Of a stretch of DNA of 64,000 nucleotides, positions 17,337 through 25,980 are shown piece after piece. Source of the stretch: G965230615 sp965230615 (GTDB lineage Bacteria; Pseudomonadota; Gammaproteobacteria; HTCC5015); assembly GCA_965230615.1 (NCBI GenBank), contig OZ246012.1, forward strand, positions 2,294,001 to 2,358,000, written 5' to 3'. The stretch's first letter is position 1; each line of letters begins with the position of its first letter. The notes under the pieces are model-generated. The model searched no databases, was not told where the DNA came from, and saw only the letters and a program-made list of their open reading frames with translations. The position numbers and the translations under genes were made by a program.

Positions 17337-17663
17337 ATGCAAACGATTACCCCCGAGCAACTACAAACATTGCTGTCACAAACCCCTGTGGAACAACACC
17401 CTCTATTGCTTGATGTACGCGAACCTTTTGAACATGAGATTTGTCATATCAATAACTCGACGCTGATACCCATGGGGGAAATACAACAGCGATTACAAGA
17501 GCTGGATGAAGAACAGGCGATTGTGGTGATTTGTCACCATGGTATGCGCAGTATGCAAGTTGCTTTATTCTTAGAAAATAATGGCTTTAGTGATATAACA
17601 AACTTAACCGGTGGTATTGATGCCTGGGCGACTCAGGTAGAACCGGCTATGCCACGCTACTAG
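17337..17663 (+). CDS. Single-domain rhodanese-like protein
   Basis: 108 residues forming one rhodanese domain: LLLDVREPFEHEICHI (23-38), the active-site loop VICHHGMRS with catalytic Cys66, and TGGIDAW (91-97). The six-residue CHHGMR loop fits a sulfurtransferase of the GlpE/PspE size class. Cytoplasmic, with no signal peptide. It is 15 nt after the methyltransferase-like gene and 39 nt before the TolC gene; its physiological sulfur acceptor is not evident. Confidence 0.92.
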   Translation: MQTITPEQLQTLLSQTPVEQHPLLLDVREPFEHEICHINNSTLIPMGEIQQRLQELDEEQAIVVICHHGMRSMQVALFLENNGFSDITNLTGGIDAWATQVEPAMPRY

Positions 17664-17702
17664 TTTTACTCTCTAACTGACAACACGACTATAAAGAACA
17701 TC

Positions 17703-19094
17703 ATGATAAAAAATCGATTATCTATAAGCTCAGGGCTTACCTTATTACTAACCTTGCTAAGTCAACCACTGCTGGCTGCCAACTTGATGGATGTTTACAA
17801 ACTGGCCGAGAGAGCTGATGCGCAAATACGTGCTGCCGCCTCGGAATATTACTCAGCAAAACAATCCGTCCCGCTTAACCGTGCGGCCTTGCTACCTCAG
17901 CTAAACGCTACCGTTAGTCAGTCTTCTGTTGTCACAGAACCTGCTAACAACGAAGCACCCAGAGATATCGATGGCGATGGCACTCTGGATAGCAATTTTT
18001 GCACACCCAACGTACCTAACAGTTGTGCCGATATCGACCGTTTTAACTTTAATCTCGTATTGACACAGACCTTATACGACCACTCTTTATGGCTACGGTT
18101 GAAACAAGCTAACGTAAATGTTGCCAGCGCGGAAGCCACTTATAATGCTGCACGACAAGACCTTATCGTGCGGGTTGCTGAAGCTTATTTTAATGTGCTC
18201 GCCGCAGCTGATAACTTAGAGTTTGCCAAAGCAGAAAAAACCAGTGTTGAGCAACAGTTAGAGCAAGCCAAGCAACGCTTTGATGTTGGCTTGATTGCCA
18301 TTACCGATGTCAAAGAGTCCCAGGCCGAATTTGACCAGGCTGTCGCCTCGGAAATCCAAGCCCGTAATAGCTTATCGGCTGCCCGTGAAGCACTTTGGAC
18401 AATCACCAATCAACACGAACAACAACTTAAAGCCTTAAGTGAAAAGCTGCCTTTAATACTTCCAGAACCAGCTAACAAGCAACAATGGGTTGAAAAAGCT
18501 CTAGCCGAAAACTTAAGTTTGCTATCAGCGCAATTTGACCGTGATGCCGCTCAACGGGAAGTCGGCATTCAACGTAGCAGTGGCCGTTACCCTACGCTGC
18601 AACTACGAGCGTCCAAAGGGTTAACCGATACGACAAATAATATTAACTCACTGGCATCAACGGAAATTGATGACACCAATATTGGCGTACAATTAAATAT
18701 CCCAATCTTCCAAGGCGGCGCAACCCACTCTCGTATTAAACAAGCCATCTATCAACGCGATGCGGCCAGAGACAACCTGGAAGCTACTCGCCGCCAGGTT
18801 ATTCAACAAACCCGCAACGCCTACCAAAGTGTGGTCGCTGATATCAGTCGTGTTAAAGCGCTTAAACAAGCACTGGCTTCCAGTCAGGCAGCCTATGAAG
18901 CGACAGAGGCAGGCTTTGAGGTCGGCACTCGTAACTCGGTTGAAGTGCTTATTTCCTTACGCAATACCTTTGCTGCCAGACGCGATTACGCCCAAACCCG
19001 CTATGACTATGTACTAAATGTGCTTAGGCTCAAGCAAGCTGCAGGCAATCTGAGCGTGACTGATTTAGAAGCGGTGAATCGCTGGCTACAATAG
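17703..19094 (+). CDS. TolC-family outer-membrane efflux protein
   Basis: 463 residues with a signal peptide (MIKNRLSISSGLTLLLTLLS to LLAA), then two homologous OEP repeats built of long helices (LMDVYKLAERADAQIRAAAS; AENLSLLSAQFDRDAAQREV; AAYEATEAGFEVGTRNSVEVL). It forms the trimeric outer-membrane duct for tripartite pumps or type I secretion. The GTRNSVEVL segment near the end is typical of TolC itself rather than of RND-specific OprM types. No pump partner is adjacent. A short insert, DGDGTLDSNFCTPNVPNSC, in the first repeat adds a possible disulfide. Confidence 0.92.
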   Translation: MIKNRLSISSGLTLLLTLLSQPLLAANLMDVYKLAERADAQIRAAASEYYSAKQSVPLNRAALLPQLNATVSQSSVVTEPANNEAPRDIDGDGTLDSNFCTPNVPNSCADIDRFNFNLVLTQTLYDHSLWLRLKQANVNVASAEATYNAARQDLIVRVAEAYFNVLAAADNLEFAKAEKTSVEQQLEQAKQRFDVGLIAITDVKESQAEFDQAVASEIQARNSLSAAREALWTITNQHEQQLKALSEKLPLILPEPANKQQWVEKALAENLSLLSAQFDRDAAQREVGIQRSSGRYPTLQLRASKGLTDTTNNINSLASTEIDDTNIGVQLNIPIFQGGATHSRIKQAIYQRDAARDNLEATRRQVIQQTRNAYQSVVADISRVKALKQALASSQAAYEATEAGFEVGTRNSVEVLISLRNTFAARRDYAQTRYDYVLNVLRLKQAAGNLSVTDLEAVNRWLQ

Positions 19095-19111
19095 CCACTA
19101 TAAAATCTGGT

Positions 19112-20053
19112 ATGCTTGCGTGCATGACAGCAAGCAATTCAAATCGCGCAAGCATACCATCAGCGTTTTTTGCCCCCCGCTATTGGCCCACCTGGCTATT
19201 ACTGGGGATTATGCGCCTATTCGCACTCTTACCCTACCGTCTGTTACTGCTGCTGGGCAGTGGCTTAGGCATGCTGGCTTATTTTATCCTGCCCAGTCGC
19301 CGCCGTATCGTGGATATCAATCTGCAGCTTTGCTTTCCTGAACGTGATGAGCAAACACGGCAGTCTTTGAGTCGCGAGTGCTTTCGCGCCCTGGGTATTA
19401 CCGTAATGGAAACCGCCCTGGCCTGGTGGGGCGCTGAGAATAAGCTGCGCAAGCTGTATCAAATTGAAGGTCTTGAATATATTCAGCAAGCACAGAAAAA
19501 TGGCCAGCCGATTCTATTACTCAGCGGCCATATGGCCAGCACTGAAATTGGTGCGCGCCTGCTGGCCTTTGAAACCTCTTTTCAAGCCATGTATAAGCCC
19601 GCAAAAAATAAGCTCTTTGAGCATGTGATGCTATACCATCGCAACCGTTTCTATCATGAAATGGTCCCCCGCAAGCAATCTCGCCAACTGTTACGCAATT
19701 TAAAAAATCACATTACTACCTGGTATGCACCCGATCAGAACTTTGGTCATGACGATACTGTTTTTGCACCTTTCTTTGGTACTCCGGCCATTACTTTAAC
19801 CGCTACTGCGCGTATCGCAAAGTTCGCCAATGCAGTGGTGATTCCCTTTTTCCCTTATCGTCTACCTAATGGTCAGGGCTACAAGCTGGTTATCAGCGCA
19901 CCTTTAGAAAACTTTCCTCGCGGTGATGACCTTGTCGATACCACTCAAGTCAACCAGGCGATTGAAAATGCTGTACGTGTCATGCCAGCGCAGTATCTTT
20001 GGGCTCATAAGCGCTTTCGGCATCAACCTGATGGCAAGCCACAGCGCTACTAG
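19112..20053 (+). CDS. LpxL/HtrB-type lipid A acyltransferase
   Basis: 313 residues. An N-terminal hydrophobic anchor (PTWLLLGIMRLFALLPYRLLLLLGSGLGMLAYF) and the catalytic Hx4E motif HMASTE in LLSGHMASTEIGARLL. Other family features are APDQNFG and FFGTPAITLTATARIAK. It transfers a secondary acyl chain to Kdo2-lipid IVA at the inner membrane. It sits directly before waaA, so the Kdo transferase and the Kdo-dependent acyltransferase are probably expressed together. The start is uncertain: the ATG at 19112 or 19124, neither with a clear ribosome site. LpxL versus LpxM role not resolved. Confidence 0.88.
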   Translation: MLACMTASNSNRASIPSAFFAPRYWPTWLLLGIMRLFALLPYRLLLLLGSGLGMLAYFILPSRRRIVDINLQLCFPERDEQTRQSLSRECFRALGITVMETALAWWGAENKLRKLYQIEGLEYIQQAQKNGQPILLLSGHMASTEIGARLLAFETSFQAMYKPAKNKLFEHVMLYHRNRFYHEMVPRKQSRQLLRNLKNHITTWYAPDQNFGHDDTVFAPFFGTPAITLTATARIAKFANAVVIPFFPYRLPNGQGYKLVISAPLENFPRGDDLVDTTQVNQAIENAVRVMPAQYLWAHKRFRHQPDGKPQRY

Positions 20054-20059
20054 ACAACG

Positions 20060-21322
20060 ATGAAATTATTTCTTTATCGCTTTTTTCTCTATTTTTTCAG
20101 CCCTGTACTGATCTTGCTACTCTGCTACGAATGCAAGCGACGCCAGGGTGGCTGGCAGTTTATGCAACAGCGCTTAGGTTTCGCTTACCCAACACCAACA
20201 GAATCACCAGTCTGGTTACATGCGGCTTCTGTTGGCGAAGTCAATGCAGCATTACCTTTGATTAATTTATTAAGTAACAGACCAAGCACTAAAACGCTTT
20301 TGCTTAGCTGCAATACCGCAACCGCTTATCGACGCTTGCAACAACAGTTCGCTAATCACTCTCACATACAATTATGTTTTTTACCCTTTGACTTTGGCTT
20401 TGCTATTAGGCGCTTTTTAAAAAAAATACAACCCAAAGCACTTCTACTTATTGAAACAGAAATATGGCCAAACCTATACCGACTTTGTTATGGGGAAAAT
20501 ATACCGATAGTCATTATCAACGGCCGCATCTCGCAAAAAACTCTACAAGCACCCGCTTGGTTCAAACCTATTATTGAGCAAAGTTTGCAACAACTTACCG
20601 CCATTTTAGCGCGCTCACAAAATGATGCTGATAACTTTTTAACACTTGGCGCCCACCCGTCACAGGTGCAACGGGTCGGCAATATAAAATACGCCAGCAA
20701 TACAACAGAAAAAACCAACACTACTCCGCCATTGGCAAGACCTTTTATATTAGCCGCCTCGACCCATGATGACGAGGAATTGCAATTAGCGACAGCATGG
20801 CAGGCGCTGCAAAAAGATTTTGCTAAACAAAACATGTTGTTACTGATTGCCCCACGTCACCCAGAACGACGCGAACGTATTCAACAGCAACTAAGCACTC
20901 TAGGTTTTAACATCGCGCTGCGCAGTCAACAGGATAGCGTCACCGAGCATACTGATATTTACCTTCTCGATACCTTGGGTGAACTCAGTACTTTTATGCC
21001 CCATGCCGAGCTGGTATTTATTGGCGGCTCATTAATCCCCCGCGGCGGACAAAATGTTTTAGAGCCTGCCCGCTTTGGCAAAGCTATTCTGACTGGCATG
21101 CATATGTATAACTTTGCTGAAGAAACACAAGATCTTTTAAATTGCGGCGCCTTGCTACAAGTGACTGACCGTTATGCGCTAGAGAGCGTGTTGCGGGCGC
21201 TGCTTGATGATACTGATCAGTTACAACAGATGGGGCAAAAAGCATTAGCGCTAATACATCAACAAGAGGATGTTGCAATGCGTTATTTAATGCTATTGAT
21301 TAATTTAAACATTATTGACTAA
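20060..21322 (+). CDS. waaA: 3-deoxy-D-manno-octulosonic acid transferase WaaA
   Basis: 420 residues, a GT30 enzyme adding Kdo to lipid IVA. N-terminal anchor (FLYRFFLYFFSPVLILLLCY) followed by WLHAASVGEVNAALPLI and ETEIWPNLYRLC, both hallmark WaaA segments, and the C-terminal VFIGGSLIPRGGQNVLEPARFG nucleotide-sugar-binding region. Six nucleotides follow the acyltransferase stop. A Kdo kinase (kdkA) is encoded in this window, suggesting that WaaA adds a single Kdo that is then phosphorylated, as in Haemophilus. The unit ends at the terminator at 21471-21508. Confidence 0.96.
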   Translation: MKLFLYRFFLYFFSPVLILLLCYECKRRQGGWQFMQQRLGFAYPTPTESPVWLHAASVGEVNAALPLINLLSNRPSTKTLLLSCNTATAYRRLQQQFANHSHIQLCFLPFDFGFAIRRFLKKIQPKALLLIETEIWPNLYRLCYGENIPIVIINGRISQKTLQAPAWFKPIIEQSLQQLTAILARSQNDADNFLTLGAHPSQVQRVGNIKYASNTTEKTNTTPPLARPFILAASTHDDEELQLATAWQALQKDFAKQNMLLLIAPRHPERRERIQQQLSTLGFNIALRSQQDSVTEHTDIYLLDTLGELSTFMPHAELVFIGGSLIPRGGQNVLEPARFGKAILTGMHMYNFAEETQDLLNCGALLQVTDRYALESVLRALLDDTDQLQQMGQKALALIHQQEDVAMRYLMLLINLNIID

Positions 21323-21352
21323 ACAAACGCATTATATTTTTACTAAACATCT

Positions 21353-21380
21353 CTGGATTCCCGTTTTCGTGGGAACGACA
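21353..21380. repeat. REP-like palindrome, copy 2
   Basis: CTGGATTCCCG...GGGAACGACA: stem TTCCC (21358-21362) / GGGAA (21371-21375), with the same CTGGA prefix and GAC suffix as the copy at 1739-1769. It lies between waaA and its terminator, in non-coding sequence. Confidence 0.5.
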
Positions 21381-21470
21381 TAGAATGTCTTACATAACCA
21401 TAACCTTCTTGCCATAGCTAACTTAGTTGAGCATCCCGCATAGCAACTTAATTCTAAAATAAGGTAATAA

Positions 21471-21508
21471 AAAAGCCGCTCGACACGTAATGGCATCGAG
21501 CGGCTTTT
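21471..21508. terminator. Bidirectional terminator, waaA / ugd
   Basis: AAAAGCCGCTCGA (21471-21483) pairs with TCGAGCGGCTTTT (21496-21508), with A and T runs on both sides. It serves the convergent waaA and ugd transcripts. Confidence 0.92.
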
Positions 21509-21534
21509 AAATAACAGCTTACAACAAATGTAGT

Positions 21535-22869
21535 TTATGCTGTTGGGTGCGGACGCCCCACTGCATAGTACTTAAAGCCATCAGCTGACATAATCTCTGG
21601 ATCATATAAGTTACGTCCATCGATAATCACAGGCTGTTTAAGTGATGATTTAATCCGATCAAAATCAGGGCTTCTAAACTGTTCCCACTCGGTACAAATC
21701 ACCAAAGCATCAGACCCTTGCAAACCTTCATACGCCAGATCAACAAATTTCAAATCGTTACGACCCTGGTAAAGACGCTGTGCCTCTTCCATTGCCACTG
21801 GATCAAATGCCACAACACTTGCACCGGCTTCCCATAAGGCTTCGAGCAATACACGACTTGGTGCTTCACGCATATCATCGGTATTCGGCTTAAATGCCAA
21901 GCCCCAAACACACACCTGCTTGCCTTTTAAGTCACCACCGAAGTGCTGGCTTAGACGGTTAAACAACCAGCTTTTTTGACGCTCATTAACATCTTCAACC
22001 GCATTGAGAATTTTTGCATCCCAGTCCACTTCTGCTGCTGTGCGAGCCAATGCTTTCACATCTTTTGGAAAACAAGAGCCACCATAACCACAGCCTGGAT
22101 AGATAAAGTGATAACCGATGCGTGGGTCTGAACCGATACCAACACGAATACGCTCAATATCAGCGCCCAAACGCTCGGCCAAATTAGCCAACTCATTCAT
22201 AAAACTGATCTTTGTCGCTAACATTGCATTGGCAGCGTATTTGGTTAGCTCTGCAGAGCGTACATCCATAACTAACAAACGATCGTGATTACGGTTAAAC
22301 GGCATATAAAGTCGTTTCATGTAGTCAGTCGCTTTATCGCTGGAAGTACCAACAATAATCCGATCAGGTTTAGTGAAATCGGATACAGCCGCACCTTCTT
22401 TTAAAAACTCTGGGTTTGATACAACATCAAACTCCACAGTTTCGCCACGCTGCTGTAAGACTTCGTCAATTTTATTACGGACTTTATCAGCAGTACCAAC
22501 AGGTACTGTCGACTTGTTAATTACAACCCTGTAGTCCTTAATATGTGTACCAATACTTTCAGCAACAGCTAACACATATTGCAAATCCGCCGAGCCATCT
22601 TCATCCGGTGGAGTACCTACAGCAATAAATTGAAAGGTTCCATGCGCGACACCTTGTGCAATATCAGTGGTGAAATCTAAACGTCCACCCGCCTGATTTT
22701 CATGTACCAGCTTGTCTAAGCCTGGCTCATAAATAGGGATTTCACCTTGCTTGAGTCGTTTAACTTTATTCTCATCAATGTCTACACATAGTACTGAGTT
22801 TCCTGCTTGCGCTAAACAAGCGCCTGTCACTAAGCCCACATAACCACTACCGAAAATTGTTATTTTCAT
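21535..22869 (-). CDS. ugd: UDP-glucose 6-dehydrogenase
   Basis: 444 residues. Oxidises UDP-glucose to UDP-glucuronate with two NAD+. Visible: the NAD Rossmann motif IFGSGYVGLVTG (5-16), NKSTVPVGT (118-126), SNPEFLKEGAA (151-161) and the catalytic cysteine C266 in GCGYGGSCFPKD. The C-terminal UDP-binding domain has the expected length. UDP-glucuronate could feed exopolysaccharide, capsule or modified LPS. It lies at the edge of the LPS-core block and ends at a strong shared terminator. Confidence 0.97.
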   Translation of the reverse strand: MKITIFGSGYVGLVTGACLAQAGNSVLCVDIDENKVKRLKQGEIPIYEPGLDKLVHENQAGGRLDFTTDIAQGVAHGTFQFIAVGTPPDEDGSADLQYVLAVAESIGTHIKDYRVVINKSTVPVGTADKVRNKIDEVLQQRGETVEFDVVSNPEFLKEGAAVSDFTKPDRIIVGTSSDKATDYMKRLYMPFNRNHDRLLVMDVRSAELTKYAANAMLATKISFMNELANLAERLGADIERIRVGIGSDPRIGYHFIYPGCGYGGSCFPKDVKALARTAAEVDWDAKILNAVEDVNERQKSWLFNRLSQHFGGDLKGKQVCVWGLAFKPNTDDMREAPSRVLLEALWEAGASVVAFDPVAMEEAQRLYQGRNDLKFVDLAYEGLQGSDALVICTEWEQFRSPDFDRIKSSLKQPVIIDGRNLYDPEIMSADGFKYYAVGRPHPTA

Positions 22870-22941
22870 ATCTATCCTATACCTTCAATGTTTTCACTAT
22901 TGCCTCATTGCCCGCTATTATCTCACACGCTTATTACTGTG

Positions 22942-23496
22942 TTATAAAAATTCGCGCTCTACCATCGCCCATAAAGACGGGTAAACCATGACATTCGACA
23001 TATCATCAATAATTTCCTCACTGTCAGCCGCTGCTGTCTCCCGAATCCAAAAGCAACGACCAACGCCTGCCGCCTGACCTGCCTGTATATCTCTGGCTCG
23101 ATCACCCACCATAAATGAGGCAGGCAAATCTAGCGCATATTGCGCTGCCGCATCAAGCAACATTTGCGGATTTGGCTTACGATAAGGAGATTCGCACCTA
23201 TATTTACCCAAGCCTTGCGGGTGATAGGGGCAATAATAGACATCTCTTATCGATACGCCACGTGTCGAAAATTCTGTCAACATCCACTGATTGAGCTTTT
23301 GAAAGTCAGCGTCACTAAAATATCCGCGACCAATACCCGATTGGTTAGTCACTATGACAATTTCGTAACCCTGACTGTTGAGTACACGACAGGCTTCAAA
23401 GACTCCATCGATAAACTCAAAGTCGGCAATTTTATCGATATAACCACTATCTTTGTTGATAACACCATCACGATCCAGAAAAGCAGCTCTTGGCAT
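22942..23496 (-). CDS. gmhB: D-glycero-D-manno-heptose 1,7-bisphosphate phosphatase, Zn-site variant
   Basis: 184 residues from the ATG at 23496; the longer in-frame ORF (to 23622) runs into gmhA and adds non-family sequence. HAD motifs: FLDRDGVIN (D8, D10), VTNQSGIGRG (49-58), YRKPNP and VGDRARDIQAG. It removes the C7 phosphate on the way to ADP-heptose. The structural zinc site of E. coli GmhB (C-x-H plus C-x-C before RKP) is largely missing: here CPYH (C89, Tyr91 in place of His) and ESPYRKP (Ser103, Tyr105 in place of the Cys pair). Ten nucleotides after gmhA. Confidence 0.9.
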   Translation of the reverse strand: MPRAAFLDRDGVINKDSGYIDKIADFEFIDGVFEACRVLNSQGYEIVIVTNQSGIGRGYFSDADFQKLNQWMLTEFSTRGVSIRDVYYCPYHPQGLGKYRCESPYRKPNPQMLLDAAAQYALDLPASFMVGDRARDIQAGQAAGVGRCFWIRETAAADSEEIIDDMSNVMVYPSLWAMVEREFL

Positions 23497-23506
23497 AGCA
23501 AGGTAT

Positions 23507-24097
23507 TTACTTAGATGGGAATAGGCTGGACTCAATACAGCCGCAGAGTATATGCCCCAGCATAATATGACTCTCCTGAATACGGGCAGTATTGTTTGCC
23601 GGGACTCGCAGACAATAATCACTCAGCTCCTGCATAATACCGCTATCGCCGATTAAGCCAACACTGGTGACATTAGCGGCTTTGGCAGCTTCCATCGCCC
23701 GCACTATATTTTTGGAGCCGCCTGAGGTTGAGATGCCAATAAAAACATCGCCGGCACTCGCCTGCGCCTGCAACTGGCGAGCAAAAACATACTCATAACC
23801 ATAGTCGTTACTAATGGAGGTCATCATGGAACTATCGGTGGTCAGTGCAATTGCGGGCACACCCGGGCGATCCAGCTCGAAACGGCCAACCAGCTCAGCA
23901 GCTAAATGCTGTGCATCACCTGCACTTCCGCCATTACCGGCTAACAAAAGTTTGTTGCCTTTTTCCAGCGCCGCCACACAGACTTCAGCTACCGTCAAAA
24001 TCGCTTCCAACAGCGCCTGGTCTTGCAGGATTTGCTGCTTAATCTCGATAGAATGCTGTATGTTTTGCCTGATATAGTCTAAGGATAATACCTTCAT
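23507..24097 (-). CDS. gmhA: Sedoheptulose 7-phosphate isomerase GmhA
   Basis: 196 residues, a SIS-domain enzyme making D-glycero-D-manno-heptose 7-phosphate, the first step of LPS heptose synthesis. Signatures: GNGGSAGDAQHLAAELVGRF (55-74, with H64 and E68 as expected metal/catalytic residues), ALTTDSSMMTSISNDYGYE and ISTSGGSKNI. The C-terminal QESHIMLGHILCG carries the conserved glutamine and histidine. Middle gene of kdkA-gmhA-gmhB, 16 nt after kdkA. Confidence 0.96.
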   Translation of the reverse strand: MKVLSLDYIRQNIQHSIEIKQQILQDQALLEAILTVAEVCVAALEKGNKLLLAGNGGSAGDAQHLAAELVGRFELDRPGVPAIALTTDSSMMTSISNDYGYEYVFARQLQAQASAGDVFIGISTSGGSKNIVRAMEAAKAANVTSVGLIGDSGIMQELSDYCLRVPANNTARIQESHIMLGHILCGCIESSLFPSK

Positions 24098-24113
24098 TTA
24101 CACCTACCTTCGC

Positions 24114-24893
24114 TTATTCACGACCTTTATCAGGCCGATTGTCATATGAATTATCGCATGGCTTGCCAGCATAAGCTGCCATAAATTGTTGCCAATTGGC
24201 AGGCTCAAAACACAACCCTGGCGTGAGCCGTTTGAGCTTATTCAGTGATCGCTGCAAGCGCGCCAAATTAGGGGCAAAGCGGGCGATTGGCGATTGTTGC
24301 TGCTGCCCCCGATCAAAATCGATGACATACACCTTGGGCGCCTCATTTTCAGCACATAACAGAATATTATGCGCGTTTAAGTCAGCGTGGTAGATGCCTG
24401 CATCATGGAAGCGGCGTACTGTCTGGCCCATTGCCCGCCAGACGCTATCGCTCAGCCCAGCTTCAGTTAAGCATTGCGCCAGGGAGGTGGCCGCGGTGAC
24501 TTTGACGGTAATCAGGTCCGCTCGGTAAAAAGCGCCCTGCCGGATCACTCGGGCCGCGGCAGGTGCGGGTACTGGCAGCCCCTGGGCATGCATTTGCATT
24601 AATAAGTACCACTCGCGCCATGCCCGACTGGCCTGCAAACCAGTATAAAGATATCGATCCTGCAGCAGACGGGCAACCATGCCGCCACGATGGTAATGGC
24701 GTAACACATAATCGGTTTGCTCGTGCCGAAAAAAATGACTGGTCCCCCTGCCAGGCGCACTACCCAATAGCTTATTTTGTTGCTGCCAATATTGACTATC
24801 AAACCAGTCGATACTTATCTTGGTGATTGCCGCCGCATCATATAGGATATGTTGATTTGATATAACGCGTTCAGCCGGTTGAATTGTATTCAT
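24114..24893 (-). CDS. kdkA: 3-deoxy-D-manno-octulosonic acid kinase KdkA
   Basis: 259 residues from the ATG at 24893, which has AAAGG a few nucleotides upstream; a longer frame to 25079 is unlikely because it lies inside the divergent gene. Eukaryotic-kinase-like fold: VLRHYHRGGM, the catalytic loop IYHADLNAHN (167-176) and the metal motif IDFDRG (191-196). It phosphorylates Kdo at O4 on Kdo-lipid IVA, as in Haemophilus and Vibrio. Its start codon overlaps the start codon of the divergent glycosyltransferase in the shared tetramer CATG. Confidence 0.93.
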   Translation of the reverse strand: MNTIQPAERVISNQHILYDAAAITKISIDWFDSQYWQQQNKLLGSAPGRGTSHFFRHEQTDYVLRHYHRGGMVARLLQDRYLYTGLQASRAWREWYLLMQMHAQGLPVPAPAAARVIRQGAFYRADLITVKVTAATSLAQCLTEAGLSDSVWRAMGQTVRRFHDAGIYHADLNAHNILLCAENEAPKVYVIDFDRGQQQQSPIARFAPNLARLQRSLNKLKRLTPGLCFEPANWQQFMAAYAGKPCDNSYDNRPDKGRE

Positions 24894-25971
24894 GAACCTT
24901 TTTGCAAAGCCTCCAAAATCGATCTGTATCATCCGCTTATCTGCCATCGGCGATGTCACGCATATGCTGCCTGTGCTACGCACATTGCAAGCAAACTGGC
25001 CTGACTGCCATATCACCTGGATTATTGGCAAGCTGGAAGCGACCCTGGTCGATGATATTCCAGGCGTAGAGTTTATCATTTTTGATAAGTCTCAGGGCCT
25101 AAATAGTTATTTTGCCTTGCATAAGCAGCTTAAATCTCGCCAATTTGATATTTTATTGCATATGCAGGCTGCCAGCCGCGCCAGCTTAATCAGCTTATTA
25201 ATTAATGCCCCCATTAAATTAGGCTTTGACCGGCAGCGCGCGCGCGATTATCAGTGGCTATTTACCAATCGAAAGATTGCAGCGGAAACACAAGCGCATG
25301 TACTCGATGGCTTTTTTGGTTTTTTACAAGCCTTGGGCATTACTGAGAGAAAATTACAATGGGACATTCCTATTCCCACCGAAGCCCAGCAGTTCGCCCA
25401 GCAGCAACTCGACACAACACGCAAAAGTTTAATTATTAATCCCTGCTCCAGCAGTCGCTTGAGAAATTGGCGCAACTGGTCAGCACAGAAGTATGCTTAT
25501 ATCGCTGACTATGCCCAGCAACAGTATGGTATGCAAGTCGTGTTGACAGGCGGCCCCGCTGAAAATGAGCGGGCGATGGCAGCCGCGATTGAGCAGGCAT
25601 GCCAACACACACTAGTGAATCTGGTCGGCCAAACCAATCTTAAGCAAATGCTCGCTGTTTTAGCCCAGGGCAGTGTGTTAATCTCGCCCGATACAGGGCC
25701 TGCTCATATGGCAACTGCGGTTGGTTTACCAGTGATTGGCTTGTACGCAAGCTCTAACCCACGCCGAACCGGCCCTTATTTAAGTGAACAATGGCTTGTT
25801 GACAAGTACCCGGAAGCATTATTGAAGTATAATAAGCAGCATGTTTCAGATGTGCGCTGGGGTCAGCGGGTGCGATCAGCTGAGGTGATGGATTGCATCA
25901 GTACAGACGATGTTAAGCATCAACTCGATGCCTTACTCAAAGCGCTACCTTTATCTCAACAGCAACAATAA
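24892..25971 (+). CDS. Glycosyltransferase family 9 (heptosyltransferase-like)
   Basis: 359 residues, GT-B fold. N-terminal IIRLSAIGDVTHMLPVLRTL is the classic heptosyltransferase opening; SPDTGPAHMATAVGLPVIGLYASSNPRRTGPY is the donor-binding C-terminal signature. Distinct from WaaF, also in this window, so it probably adds another heptose or related sugar to the inner core (WaaC- or WaaQ-like). The start codon at 24892 overlaps that of kdkA on the opposite strand. The next glycosyltransferase follows after 9 nt. Confidence 0.88.
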   Translation: MNLFAKPPKSICIIRLSAIGDVTHMLPVLRTLQANWPDCHITWIIGKLEATLVDDIPGVEFIIFDKSQGLNSYFALHKQLKSRQFDILLHMQAASRASLISLLINAPIKLGFDRQRARDYQWLFTNRKIAAETQAHVLDGFFGFLQALGITERKLQWDIPIPTEAQQFAQQQLDTTRKSLIINPCSSSRLRNWRNWSAQKYAYIADYAQQQYGMQVVLTGGPAENERAMAAAIEQACQHTLVNLVGQTNLKQMLAVLAQGSVLISPDTGPAHMATAVGLPVIGLYASSNPRRTGPYLSEQWLVDKYPEALLKYNKQHVSDVRWGQRVRSAEVMDCISTDDVKHQLDALLKALPLSQQQQ

Positions 25972-25980
25972 TCACTATCT

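Noticed and set aside
23497..23622. N-terminal extension of GmhB
   Set aside because: It overlaps the end of gmhA and precedes the canonical HAD start; no family member has it.
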